A stretch of DNA of 41,254 nt from Gammaproteobacteria bacterium (GCA_024275915.1 JAJRYG010000048.1:1-41254), one strand, 5' to 3'. Counted from the stretch's first letter, positions 1-8,676 are shown. The notes: a model not told the origin generated them from the letters alone. Numbers and translations are program-made.

Positions 1-1611
1 GGGCTGGACATCATGATCGTGCTGGATGTGTCGCGCTCCATGCAGGCCACCGATATCCGCCCGAACCGACTGCAACGGGCCCGCATCGAGATCCACGAGC
101 TCCTCAGCCAGGCCCCGGATGCGCGTATCGGCATCCTCGTCTACTCGGCCCGGCCTCATCTATTCGTGCCGCTGACATCGGACAAAACGGCCCTCGCCTT
201 TTATCTGGAAATGCTCGATGCCCTGGTACTGCCCACCCATGGCTCCGGGGCGGCCAGCGCCCTGCAACTGGCAGGAAAGGAACTGGCCAACAGCAGGCAG
301 AGTGCCGTGGTGCTGCTCATCAGCGACGGCGATCTGGCAACCGGCGCCGAGCGGAAACAGGCCCTGATGGAGGCGGCACAGGGCCTTGGCCAGGCCAGCA
401 TTCCCCTGTATGTCCTTGGCGTGGGCAGTGTCGAAGGTGATGCGATTCCGCTGGCGGAAGGGGGCTGGTTGAAACGGGATGGCAAGGCGGTGATCAGCCG
501 CATGGATGAAACCCTGTTGCAACAACTGGCCCGCCGCGGCGGGGGGAAATATCAGGCCGTAACCGATGACAACAGTGACTGGCTGGCCCTGTATGATCAT
601 GGCATGCAACAGCAGGCCAGGCACACGCTCCCCGACAAGAACGATGCTCAGGTTGCCTGGAAGGAATATTTTCCCTGGTTCCTGTTTCCGGCCATCTTGC
701 TGCTGTTCGTTGCCAGCCTGCCTTGCCCGATACCACGCCCTGCACGCCACCGGGACGGGACGACCCCCGTGCCGCTTCTGATCGTAGCGATACTCGGCCT
801 GTCACTACTGGCCTGGCCAGCTACCAGACTCCTGGCGGCAGAGACTTCGCCAGCCGGACTCGCAGCCGCCTACCAGGCTTTCCAGGCCCGTGACTACCAC
901 CGCGCCCAGGAACTTTACGAAACCCTGCCCGGCTACCCGGGCCGCTTCGGTGAAGGCGCCAGCCGCTATCGGCAGGGAGACTTTACCGGTGCCGTGCGCC
1001 AGTTCGGCCAGGCCGCGCTGCAGGCGCGCACGGTCCGTCAACGGGGACAGGCGTTGTACAACCTTGGCAACAGTTATGTCCAGCTTGGCAATTTCAGGCT
1101 GGCCAGCGAAGTCTATGCCGATGCCCTGCGCTACATCCCCGACCACCCGGCCAGCCGCAGGAACCTCGAAACCAGTCTGGCCCTGCAGGCACAGGTGGAA
1201 GAACGACTGAAAAACGACATTCTTTCCGGCCGGGTTCGCCGGGCAGGAAAGGGGCCCCGCCGGGCAACGGCAGAAACCGAAATCCCGCTCGACGAATCCG
1301 CTTCCGTCTCCCTGGGAGAACAAAAGGAAGGAAAATCCGCGGCCAGCGCCCTGCCTGTCCTGCCCGATGCGGGCGAAAGTCAACTGGCTGCGCTGATCGA
1401 CAGGGGGGTGGAACACGCCCGACTGGCCGCGCAGGGCAGCAGCACAAGCCACTCCCCCGCGCAGAAGCAGGCCATCATCGAGGCCAGAATGCGGATGGGT
1501 GAACTGCACGAGAACCGGGCCGGGTTGTGGAAACGCCTGTTTGAAATGGAAGAGGGTTTCCCGGCCACGCTGCAAACACCCCGACAGGTGCCGGGAGTGG
1601 AACCATGGTAA
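1..1611 (+). CDS. BatB-like protein, VWA domain plus TPR repeats (5' partial)
   Basis: The reading frame is open from base 1, so the true start lies outside the window. The visible part opens with a von Willebrand A domain: the MIDAS motif DVSRS is at about residues 9-13, and LLISDGD follows near residue 105. Two hydrophobic segments follow, at about residues 222-242 and 255-278, and then a TPR-like region at about 285-400 containing ALYNLGNSYVQLGNFRLASE. The C-terminal tail is charged and of low complexity. VWA plus TPR is the usual build of BatB/BatC proteins of the aerotolerance (Bat) operon, anchored in the inner membrane with the VWA domain in the periplasm. The stop overlaps the batD start by 7 bases, which points to translational coupling. 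The exact role of Bat proteins is not settled. Family call is confident, function is not. Confidence 0.85.
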   Translation, partial: GLDIMIVLDVSRSMQATDIRPNRLQRARIEIHELLSQAPDARIGILVYSARPHLFVPLTSDKTALAFYLEMLDALVLPTHGSGAASALQLAGKELANSRQSAVVLLISDGDLATGAERKQALMEAAQGLGQASIPLYVLGVGSVEGDAIPLAEGGWLKRDGKAVISRMDETLLQQLARRGGGKYQAVTDDNSDWLALYDHGMQQQARHTLPDKNDAQVAWKEYFPWFLFPAILLLFVASLPCPIPRPARHRDGTTPVPLLIVAILGLSLLAWPATRLLAAETSPAGLAAAYQAFQARDYHRAQELYETLPGYPGRFGEGASRYRQGDFTGAVRQFGQAALQARTVRQRGQALYNLGNSYVQLGNFRLASEVYADALRYIPDHPASRRNLETSLALQAQVEERLKNDILSGRVRRAGKGPRRATAETEIPLDESASVSLGEQKEGKSAASALPVLPDAGESQLAALIDRGVEHARLAAQGSSTSHSPAQKQAIIEARMRMGELHENRAGLWKRLFEMEEGFPATLQTPRQVPGVEPW

Positions 1612-3197
1612 CCCCCGTTACACGCCGCCTGCTCGGCCTGCTGCTGTTCCTGTCGCTGCCACTGTCAGCCAGCCAGGCGGTCACCCTGAGCATGACCCCG
1701 AGCCAGAGCCGGGTCGAGCAGGGCAAGGCCTTCGATCTGCTTATCGAAGCCAGGGACATGGAGCTGCGACTCGAAACAGTGGATCTGTCTGCGATCAAAA
1801 AGGCCTTCAGGCTGGTCGCCAGTGATTACAGCAAAAGCCGCGATGGCACCCGGCAGTTCCTGAGCCTCCGGCTCTATCCCCGACTAACCGGCAAGGTGCA
1901 CCTTCCCCCGCTCGTTGCCGGCCCGGGACGAAGCCCTCCCCTGGACATCGAAGTCATGGCAGCCCGCGCCAACGAAGAACCCATCCGGCTGACCTACAGA
2001 CAATCGGCCTCGACGCTCTGGGAGCGGCAACAGCTTCGGGTCGAGGTGGAAGTGCAGACGCCCGATCAGTTCGCTTCACTGCGTCTCGACGAAGAGGAGG
2101 CCCGCCTGTCCGGGTTCGAGATCATCCCCCTGCCCCCCAGCCGTGACTGGATCGACGTCGATGGCAAACGACGAACCCGGCTGCGTATCGGCTGGCTGCT
2201 GTTTCCCCTGGCCAGCGGCATGCAAACCCTCGAACTGCCCGCCATCGGCTACCATCTTGGTGGTGCACGACGTGCCCGCTATTTCCTGCCCGTGTTGACC
2301 CTGCAGGTACGGCCCCTGCCCCCCTATATTCCACCGACCCTCCCGGTGGGCAAGCTCGGCATGACCAGCACCATAACCCCCGGAGGATGGTTGTCCAGCG
2401 GTGAACTGGCCGAATGGACCATCCACATGCAGTCCGATTCCCTGCTGCCGTTCTGGTTTCCTGCCGTGCTGCGACAGTTGAAAAGCACCACGCAGATCCA
2501 TTTTTTTCCGGCCAGCACAACGAGACAGACCCGACCGGATCGCACCGGCATGCACAGCCAGGTGGTCCATCACATCCCCTTCAAGCCCCTGAACAATGGC
2601 CGGGTCGAACTGCCTGCCCTGCAGTTTCAGTACTTCGATCCCGAGCGCGGCAGACTGGTGGATGTCAGCCACGCACCAGCACGACCCTGGACACTGAGTC
2701 CGCTGCTGCAGGTCGTCTTGCCACTGTTGTTGCTGGCGGTGCTGTATCGCCCGTTGCGCCATGTGCTACGGAACCTGGCTCATTATCTGCAGCGCAGGAA
2801 GCTCACCAGACAGGCACTGACCCACCTGGCCGAGGCACGATCCCTCGCGGATATACAGCAAGCTCTCCGGCAGTTTGCCCGCGCCGAAGGCTGGCCGCAG
2901 AACTTCAGTCTGACGGCATGGCAAAGGCGATTCGAAAGCCGTTACCGGCACAACCAAGTCCTGCGTGATGCCCTGCAAGAACTGGCCAATGCCTGCTACG
3001 CCAGAGCGCCGCAAGTCGACGTGGAGGCCTTGAAAGGAAGACTGCGAGAAGGACTGTTGAAACGCAAAAGAACCGGTCCATGGAAAAACCGCCACCGCGA
3101 GCGAGATTCATCCCTGTTCACCACCCCCCCCACACCTGTCGGCCCGGCACATCCGGCAAGGCCGAACGGAAATTCGCCGGACAGCCGGTCAGCATAG
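1605..3197 (+). CDS. batD: BatD family protein
   Basis: 530 aa. An N-terminal signal peptide (about residues 1-26, hydrophobic core LLGLLLFLSLPLSAS) is followed by a long beta-rich extracytoplasmic region. A single membrane segment lies at about residues 365-382 (LLQVVLPLLLLAVL), followed by a basic cytoplasmic tail. This matches the BatD (oxygen tolerance) family, which normally sits last in the moxR-DUF58-batA-batB-batD operon. Its ATG lies inside the end of the VWA-TPR gene, sharing the sequence ATGGTAA, so the two are probably translated together. It is the last gene of its run and converges on the radical SAM gene. No clear T-rich terminator was seen in the 77 bases between them. Confidence 0.85.
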   Translation: MVTPVTRRLLGLLLFLSLPLSASQAVTLSMTPSQSRVEQGKAFDLLIEARDMELRLETVDLSAIKKAFRLVASDYSKSRDGTRQFLSLRLYPRLTGKVHLPPLVAGPGRSPPLDIEVMAARANEEPIRLTYRQSASTLWERQQLRVEVEVQTPDQFASLRLDEEEARLSGFEIIPLPPSRDWIDVDGKRRTRLRIGWLLFPLASGMQTLELPAIGYHLGGARRARYFLPVLTLQVRPLPPYIPPTLPVGKLGMTSTITPGGWLSSGELAEWTIHMQSDSLLPFWFPAVLRQLKSTTQIHFFPASTTRQTRPDRTGMHSQVVHHIPFKPLNNGRVELPALQFQYFDPERGRLVDVSHAPARPWTLSPLLQVVLPLLLLAVLYRPLRHVLRNLAHYLQRRKLTRQALTHLAEARSLADIQQALRQFARAEGWPQNFSLTAWQRRFESRYRHNQVLRDALQELANACYARAPQVDVEALKGRLREGLLKRKRTGPWKNRHRERDSSLFTTPPTPVGPAHPARPNGNSPDSRSA

Positions 3198-3274
3198 ATG
3201 CGGCCCGACAAGGCGAGGTCCGCCACGGGCATGATCATGCACAGACAAGCCGCCCTCCTTGACCGAAGCCCCCG

Positions 3275-4246
3275 TCATGCATCCACGGTCAGCGCGCCAC
3301 CACAACTGCTGCCCTGCCCGGCAGTACAACCATAACAGTGATCGGCGACGACGACGGAATTGCCGCTCAGCGCCTCGGTCTCGATGTCCCGCAGATGGCT
3401 GCGGGGCCGGCCGGCGATCTTCAGTGGCAGATTCAGCATCTGGTTGAAGTCACAGTCGTAGACGAAACCCTGCCAGTCGACACTCATCAGGTTGCGGCAC
3501 ATGACCGTCTCCAGGTTGCTGTCCTGGTGGGCACCCTTGAGCAGATCCATGTAATCGCCAAACTGTTTTTTCGAGACGAGCATGCTGCCGAAGCGCTTGA
3601 TGGGCATGTTGGTGATGGTCAGCAGGCGATTGAACCGCACGTCATGGTGGTGTTGCAGTTCACGCCGGTAGTCTTCTTCCAGTTGCCGCTGGGGTGGCGG
3701 CAGGCTGGGACCTGCGGGGTTGTAGACCAGGTTGAGCTGCAGGCCTGAAGCCGACTGGCCATAGCCTTGTTGATTGAGCTTTTTCATCCCTTCGATACTG
3801 CCGACATAGACACCCTTGCCACGCTGACCATCGACGTTCTCCTGCAGGTAACAGGGCAGCGAGGCAAAGATTTCCACCTCATTTTCGGCCAGAAATTCGG
3901 CCAGGGTTTCCTGCCCCGGCTCACCGAGCACGGTGAGATTGCAACGGTCCATGACATGTACGCCCAGACCGCGGGCGGCACGAACCAGGTCCCGAAAATG
4001 GGGGTTCAGCTCGGGTGCACCACCGGTCAGGTCCAGGGTCTTGATGCGGTTTTTTTGCACAAAGTCCAGCACCACCTCCATGTTATCGCGGCTCATGATT
4101 TCCTTGCGCGTCGGTCCGGCATTGACATGGCAATGCAGGCATTGCTGGTTGCACAGGTGACCCAGGTTGACCTGGAGGATTTCCAGCGGACCCCGGCGGA
4201 TGGCCGGAAAGTCCGTATCGGTGAGCAGGGGTAAGGTTGCGTGCAT
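3275..4246 (-). CDS. arsS: Radical SAM/Cys-rich protein of the ArsS type
   Basis: 323 aa. The radical SAM cluster motif is C32-x3-C36-x2-C39 (LCNQQCLHC), followed by DLTGGAPELNPHFR, which binds SAM. The C-terminal Cys-rich domain contains YDCDFNQML and the end motif CYGCTAGQGSSCGG. In characterised members ArsS makes the deoxyadenosyl-dimethylarsinoyl precursor of arsenosugars from dimethylarsenate and SAM. Some family members carry selenocysteine, but here the visible positions are plain Cys. The gene is the last of a seven-gene minus-strand run, 21 bases after an unknown gene, and no arsM with the usual cysteines lies nearby. Family assignment is strong. The arsenosugar role is an inference from the family, because the context is cytochromes and not arsenic genes. 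Confidence 0.85.
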   Translation of the reverse strand: MHATLPLLTDTDFPAIRRGPLEILQVNLGHLCNQQCLHCHVNAGPTRKEIMSRDNMEVVLDFVQKNRIKTLDLTGGAPELNPHFRDLVRAARGLGVHVMDRCNLTVLGEPGQETLAEFLAENEVEIFASLPCYLQENVDGQRGKGVYVGSIEGMKKLNQQGYGQSASGLQLNLVYNPAGPSLPPPQRQLEEDYRRELQHHHDVRFNRLLTITNMPIKRFGSMLVSKKQFGDYMDLLKGAHQDSNLETVMCRNLMSVDWQGFVYDCDFNQMLNLPLKIAGRPRSHLRDIETEALSGNSVVVADHCYGCTAGQGSSCGGALTVDA

Positions 4247-4267
4247 TGGTTCAGTCTCTGTTGTCTG

Positions 4268-4741
4268 TCATTGGTCGTCCGGCAGGGGTGCTGTGGCGGT
4301 CTTGCCCAGCAGGGCCGCCAGCAGCTGGCGGGAGGTACTGGTGATGCTCGACTGGCTGAGCTGCCGCGGCCGGTACAGCAGTTGTTCCATGAGCGCCCGC
4401 TGCTGAAACAGGATCTGGGCCGCCTCCGGGGCAAAGGCCCGGTCACGGCAAACCCGCAGCACCTGTCCCAGGTTCACCCCCCGGCCATCATCCAGGATCA
4501 GCATGTGGGGATAGAGTCCGCGAGCCGGATCATGGGCGGCAAAGTCAATCACGTCCAGCAGGATCAGCGGCCGGTTTTCCAGGGTCACCGACAGGTGGAT
4601 GTCACTGTGGTTGAGCCTGGCCAGATAGACCGTTTCACCCACACTGTCGCGCAGCCGGGCGAGTTGCTGCGCATACTCCGCCGAAGGCCATAGGCTGCTC
4701 CCGGCCAACGGCATGATGCCCTGGTCTTTGCTGTCCTGCAT
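4268..4741 (-). CDS. Protein of unknown function
   Basis: 157 aa from the ATG at 4741. An in-frame ATG at 4765 would add 8 residues and sit 5 bases after the methyltransferase stop. I prefer 4741 because GGCGGTCGG lies just upstream, but the choice is open. The protein is soluble with no signal peptide or membrane segment. It has a mixed central part (LARLNHSDIHLSVTLENRPL, then LLDVIDF and HMLILDDG) and a helical C-terminal half rich in Leu, Gln and Arg. I do not recognise the family. Its place between a SAM methyltransferase and an ArsS-type radical SAM protein, with short gaps, suggests it serves the same pathway. Confidence 0.7.
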   Translation of the reverse strand: MQDSKDQGIMPLAGSSLWPSAEYAQQLARLRDSVGETVYLARLNHSDIHLSVTLENRPLILLDVIDFAAHDPARGLYPHMLILDDGRGVNLGQVLRVCRDRAFAPEAAQILFQQRALMEQLLYRPRQLSQSSITSTSRQLLAALLGKTATAPLPDDQ

Positions 4742-4770
4742 GTTGTTGTCCCGACCGCCATACATGGTTG

Positions 4771-5409
4771 TTATGGTTTGAACGCCACCACCGCCAGAAA
4801 ACCGCCCAGCGGCAAACTGGCCGGCAAACAGTGTTCCACAGCCCGGGCAAAATGGCCAGCGCCGGGCAGGAAGATCCCGCTGGCCTGGCGGCGGCGCCGC
4901 GGCGCGGGATGCAAACCATCGAACCAGTGTGCCACCTCCCCGCCCGTGTCCCAGCGGGCGCCGCCATAACCGGCACTGTGGCGCTTCTGCCAGTACAACA
5001 GGCTGTGACGGTTGAGCAAGCCCAGCAGCAGGGCACGGTTGCTCACCCGCCACAGCTCCGCGATGGCCGCCAGCGGATCTCTGACGAAACACAGGCTGGT
5101 GATGGCGATGACACAATCGAACTGGCCATCCTCGAACGGCAGACTGAGCATGTCGGCCTGGACGAACCGGGCCCCGTCAACCGCCTGGCGCGCAAAATCC
5201 AGCATGGCCGGATCCGGATCGACACCGCTGACCTGCAGACCGTCTGCGACGAAGCGCCCGGTGAAGTAGCCGGTACCGCAGCCCACATCAAGCAGGCTCT
5301 GGCCAGGCGACGGCCCCAGCAGGGTTTTCAGCAACCCGTACTCCTGCTGCCCCATCCAGGCCCCCCGGGGGGTTTCATACCAGTGTGCATAGGCTTGAGG
5401 ATCTTTCAT
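4771..5409 (-). CDS. Class I SAM-dependent methyltransferase
   Basis: 212 aa. Motif I is LLDVGCGTGYF (about residues 39-49), the acidic residue that binds the ribose is in SGVDPDP (D64), and QADML with D86 follows. These mark a Rossmann-fold Methyltransf_11/UbiE-type enzyme using S-adenosylmethionine. The substrate cannot be read from the sequence. It lacks the paired cysteines of ArsM arsenite methyltransferases, so it is not a standard ArsM in spite of the arsS gene two places downstream. The ATG overlaps the stop of the four-haem cytochrome gene as ATGA, so the two are translationally coupled. Soluble, no signal peptide, so it acts in the cytoplasm. Confidence 0.85.
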   Translation of the reverse strand: MKDPQAYAHWYETPRGAWMGQQEYGLLKTLLGPSPGQSLLDVGCGTGYFTGRFVADGLQVSGVDPDPAMLDFARQAVDGARFVQADMLSLPFEDGQFDCVIAITSLCFVRDPLAAIAELWRVSNRALLLGLLNRHSLLYWQKRHSAGYGGARWDTGGEVAHWFDGLHPAPRRRRQASGIFLPGAGHFARAVEHCLPASLPLGGFLAVVAFKP

Positions 5410-6335
5410 TGTCCATGCTGCCCGGCAAGGTTGGTTTTTCCTGCCCGTTCATCCGTCCCCTGAGCGGAGATGGTCTGTATGCGCTGCAGTTCGTCGAGCT
5501 GTCCCTTGATGCGCAGCAGATCACCGTCCATTGCGGGCTGACCGTGCCACCATTGATAATCCGGAGACTGGTGAGCCACGCCAAGATAAATGTTTTTCAG
5601 ATGATGCCGCATGGTCTTCAGTTGACGATGCACGGTAACCAGATCTTTCTCACCAAAACGGACGCTGGCCTGTTCGACGATTTGCATGGCTTCACGCAGT
5701 TTGCTGCGACCAACCTCGAGCATTTTTTCGCCGTTGTCGAACAGGCGGCCGACATAGCGAGGGGAATGACAGTCCTGACAAACCTGGTGGATCTCGTCCT
5801 GTACGGCCTGCCGATCCGTATCATCGAGAATGTCTTTGCGTACCCCCTTACTGACATCGTGCTGGCCGCGATGCATGTGGCAATAGGCGCAACCCGGTGT
5901 CCGGTAACGGGCGTCCTGCAAAGGCCGGGACCAGCCTTGCTGCGGGGCTTCCAGACGCAGGATCAGTCCGTGCTTGGAGGTGGCATAACTGTGTGTAACC
6001 GGTGCCTTCGGACCACCATGACAGTCAATGCAGGTGTCATCCTGATGCGCCCTTTCCAGTCCGCCATGATGGGTCTTGCCATGGCAGGCGGTACAGCTGG
6101 CCGACCGCTGCTTGCGACCGTGGGCACCGTGTTGCCAGGCCGAGATCAACGGGGCATTTTTCTGCAGGTGGCACTGGATACTCTCACGGTCGTCATAGGC
6201 GCCTGAAGGGGGTGTTTCCCTTTCTTGTGCCAGCGAACCGTTGCCCGGGCTCACCAGCAGCAAGAGCAGAATCACGAATCCCGCGGTGCCGAACTGGTAG
6301 TCTGGCCTGACCCGTAGCCTGTTGCCGATGGACAT
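5406..6335 (-). CDS. HAO-like multihaem cytochrome c (four canonical haems, one degenerate site)
   Basis: 309 aa with an N-terminal signal or anchor segment (about residues 17-35, FGTAGFVILLLLLVSP). Four canonical haem sites are visible: CTACH (81-85), CIDCH (102-106), CAYCH (149-153) and CQDCH (186-190). A fifth place reads SIQCH (52-56), which looks like a CxxCH whose first Cys is now Ser (AGT codon). The C-terminal helical part contains AHQSPDYQWWHG, a pattern typical of the hydroxylamine oxidoreductase-like family. The protein is therefore probably a periplasmic electron-transfer partner of the eight-haem protein encoded just upstream; the start and that gene's stop share one base (TGATG). 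Its redox partners and substrate are unknown. Confidence 0.85.
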   Translation of the reverse strand: MSIGNRLRVRPDYQFGTAGFVILLLLLVSPGNGSLAQERETPPSGAYDDRESIQCHLQKNAPLISAWQHGAHGRKQRSASCTACHGKTHHGGLERAHQDDTCIDCHGGPKAPVTHSYATSKHGLILRLEAPQQGWSRPLQDARYRTPGCAYCHMHRGQHDVSKGVRKDILDDTDRQAVQDEIHQVCQDCHSPRYVGRLFDNGEKMLEVGRSKLREAMQIVEQASVRFGEKDLVTVHRQLKTMRHHLKNIYLGVAHQSPDYQWWHGQPAMDGDLLRIKGQLDELQRIQTISAQGTDERAGKTNLAGQHGQ

Positions 6336-7675
6336 CAGTTGTGCTCCCGGTTGTGATCCGTGTAGTCACCGATGCGCCAGTATGACCCTGCCCTGGCGTC
6401 GATGCCAAGCTCCCGCTCGGCCTCACCGAGGGTACGCAGAATTCTGGCCTCACGTTTTATCGATTGCAGATCCCGATCCATCGCGGCATGGGCGCGGCGT
6501 TGCAGCGCCGCGTCACCATGGGCGGCGGCCTTGTAGGTGGAAAGATTATCGAAATACCACATTTCGAAATAGTCACGTTCGATGGGGGAGACATTATAGA
6601 AAGCCGAGGCCTGCCCCTCGAAAAAACCAATCCGTTCGCGAGGCCAGATTTCATCCAACCAGTCTGTGGGATAGGCAGGACGCTGTGAGGCCGGCGGGAA
6701 AAGCTGATCATCGGCCCGCAGCCTGCACAATACTGACTCGGCGGCATAGAGTTTCTGCCAGGCCTGCTTGCGCTCGGTATCCAGTTTTGCCAGTTGCCGG
6801 CGTGACCAGTCGGCTTCATGACAATCACTGCACAGCTTCACCCAGCGATTGCGTTTGACCTCGTTGCTGGAGGTCAGCGGATTGATTTGCCGGATACCGA
6901 ACTTCCAGATGGACTTGTCCACCACCTGGTGTTTGCCATCTTCCATGTGACAATAGGCGCAGGTGGGAACCTTGTAATTTCCCTTGTGCAGGGGCTTCGA
7001 CCAGTCCCAGTCCTTGCCTTCCTCTAGGTAGATCTGGCCATGTCTGGAGGCAAAATAACTTTCATCATCAGGATGCGGTGGCCCGCTGTGACAGGTGATA
7101 CAGGCTTCGGGACGTCGCGCTTCGGCGGCATTGAACAGATGACGGGTATGACAGGAATCACACTTGCTGGCCACCGAGTGGCACTGCAGGCAGGCGCTAA
7201 CCTCGGCCTTGGGCTTGTCGACAAAATGTCTGGCATCCAGAGCCCGTTCCATGGCCAGGCCATGGCTGGGAAAACCATAGCGTTTTTCATCGACAAACTG
7301 GCCATACTGGGTGGCATGACAACCACCACAGATCTGCGGCGTGGGCAGGTGCAGGTTGCGGTGATCATTGCCATGACAGGCCGTGCAGTAAACTGGCTCA
7401 CGGGCCTGTGAATGACGGCTTTTGCGCCAGTCGTTAACGATCCCCGGTGTCACGCCTTCATGGCAGGTGACACATTCCCTGCCTGCGAAGCTGCCGGTCA
7501 GGCTCTGCACGGGATCATAGAAGTCGGCGGGATTCCAGTAGGCGAACAGGGCCTCCGGTTGCCAGAGACGTGAATACAGACCGGCACCAGACTTGCTCCA
7601 GTTGACATAGCCAATCCCGGCCAGCAAGGCCACACCCACCGGCAACCATACATAGCGAATCCTCCGGTATTTCAT
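6335..7675 (-). CDS. Octahaem HAO-like cytochrome c
   Basis: 446 aa from ATG 7675, chosen because AGAGG lies 8 bases upstream and the ATG overlaps the previous stop as ATGA. One N-terminal membrane segment (about residues 8-24) anchors or exports it. Eight CxxCH sites are visible: CVTCH (68), CTACH (97), CGGCH (116), CLQCH (162), CDSCH (172), CITCH (192), CAYCH (239) and CSDCH (282). The helical C-terminal part contains YFEMWYFDNLSTYKAAAHG. Eight haems followed by a long helical tail are the layout of the hydroxylamine oxidoreductase / octahaem reductase superfamily, whose members act on hydroxylamine, nitrite or sulfur oxyanions. I cannot tell from sequence which Tyr, if any, forms the HAO P460 cross-link, so oxidase and reductase roles both remain possible. 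Confidence 0.88.
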   Translation of the reverse strand: MKYRRIRYVWLPVGVALLAGIGYVNWSKSGAGLYSRLWQPEALFAYWNPADFYDPVQSLTGSFAGRECVTCHEGVTPGIVNDWRKSRHSQAREPVYCTACHGNDHRNLHLPTPQICGGCHATQYGQFVDEKRYGFPSHGLAMERALDARHFVDKPKAEVSACLQCHSVASKCDSCHTRHLFNAAEARRPEACITCHSGPPHPDDESYFASRHGQIYLEEGKDWDWSKPLHKGNYKVPTCAYCHMEDGKHQVVDKSIWKFGIRQINPLTSSNEVKRNRWVKLCSDCHEADWSRRQLAKLDTERKQAWQKLYAAESVLCRLRADDQLFPPASQRPAYPTDWLDEIWPRERIGFFEGQASAFYNVSPIERDYFEMWYFDNLSTYKAAAHGDAALQRRAHAAMDRDLQSIKREARILRTLGEAERELGIDARAGSYWRIGDYTDHNREHN

Positions 7676-7896
7676 TGACCCGGCCTCTGACGCCACCAGC
7701 GAACCAGCCCAAGCACCAGCATCAATCCCAGCGCCCCCCAGATCAGCCAGATCCCGGCCACTTCGGTTCCCTGCCGGGTTGCCGCAATCACCTGCCGGGC
7801 GTCTTCTGCCAGCATCATGTGATCACGGGTATGATGCGCCCAGGCCGTTAACGGTAGCCATAACCCGCACAGCAATGACAGCGACCACCTGCTCAT
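7672..7896 (-). CDS. Small membrane protein with signal peptide
   Basis: 74 aa from ATG 7896, which overlaps the stop of the upstream broken gene as ATGA. An N-terminal hydrophobic stretch ends in LTAWA and looks like a cleavable signal. A short His-rich part (HHTRDHMML) follows, then a second membrane segment (about residues 46-66, IWLIWGALGLMLVLGLV) and a basic tail (RWWRQRPGQ). The mature product would be a single-pass inner-membrane protein with a short periplasmic head. Its own stop overlaps the octahaem cytochrome start (ATGA), so a role in membrane anchoring or assembly of that cytochrome is a reasonable guess. No family recognised. Confidence 0.7.
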   Translation of the reverse strand: MSRWSLSLLCGLWLPLTAWAHHTRDHMMLAEDARQVIAATRQGTEVAGIWLIWGALGLMLVLGLVRWWRQRPGQ

Positions 7897-8676
7897 CGCG
7901 GTGCGTCTCCCTGATCCTGGGCCGCAGCAGGTCGACCCGACATGGCCGGTGACCACAACCGGGCCGTGAACACCCTGCTGATCCGCTGGCGGATCTTCTG
8001 AACCGGTCGAAAATGATGGAGCATGCCATCGGCCGGCTTGCGTCCGGCGGCAATGGCGGTCACCACCAGATCCGGGCCATGGGTATTGTCACCCCCGGCA
8101 AAGATTTTCGGGTTGGTGGTCCGGCCCCGCTCATGGATCACGATCCTGCCCTGTTGGTCTGTTTCCACCCCCAGATCCTGCAACCAGCCCGGTGGACCCA
8201 CCTGCTGGCCGATGGCACAGATCAGTGCATCACAGTCAATCTGCTTCCGGTCTCCGCCCGGGCTCTCAAACACCACAGCCCGGAGCGACTGCCCGCCCAG
8301 CACTTGCAGCGCAACCCGCTGGAACAGAAATTCAACCCCTTCGGCCCGGGCGGCCTGCTGTTCCTGCGGTGAAGCTCGCATGTTTTCGCGGCGTCCCCGG
8401 CACACCACCGTTACCCGGGCAGCCCCAGGGATTGTGTTCGGCAACAATACGCCACAGACCAAAGCCGAGAATGATGGCGTATTCGGTGTAACGGTTAAGC
8501 CAGATCGGATTGTCGAACCAGAACAGCCAGGTCTCATTGAGCCAGCCAAGGAAGGCCAGGGTAAATGCCGCCATGCTCAGCAACTGCACGACCAGGCTGT
8601 AACGGATCGGCATCAGGGCCTGCCGGGTGCCCGCCGATGCTCGCGGCCGGTGGGTCAGAACAGTTTCTGTCGCCAT
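7893..8676 (-). pseudogene. Broken membrane/flavoprotein gene with internal deletion and frameshift
   Basis: The gene begins at ATG 8676 with a good ribosome site (AAAGGGG about 7 bases upstream). It encodes about 84 residues with two hydrophobic segments, reading to FGLWRIVAEHNPW. At about 8427 the sequence switches frame by one base into the C-terminal part of a GltD-like FAD/NAD(P)H oxidoreductase (GAARVTVVCRGRRENM, then CDALICAIGQQVG, then NPKIFAGGDNTHGPDLVVTA). The first dinucleotide-binding motif and everything else expected between these parts is absent. A frameshift alone cannot explain that, so a central block has been lost. Intact relatives probably join an iron-sulfur membrane part to a flavoprotein part (inference). 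It heads the cytochrome operon, 87 bases after the cysteine desulfurase stop. A misassembly is the main alternative. Confidence 0.75.

Noticed and set aside
3198-3274. Terminator between batD and the ArsS-type gene
   Set aside because: No convincing stem with T-run on either strand in this 77-base convergent gap.
4771-5409. Arsenite methyltransferase ArsM
   Set aside because: The conserved cysteines of ArsM were not found; only the general SAM-binding motifs are there.
5385-6206. 273-codon plus-strand frame opposite the four-haem cytochrome
   Set aside because: The minus strand carries four CxxCH motifs and HAO-family sequence; the plus frame is a shadow.
8400-8450. Programmed frameshift in the flavoprotein gene
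   Set aside because: A frameshift would join the two visible parts, but the nucleotide-binding first half of the flavoprotein is missing altogether, so recoding cannot restore a whole protein.
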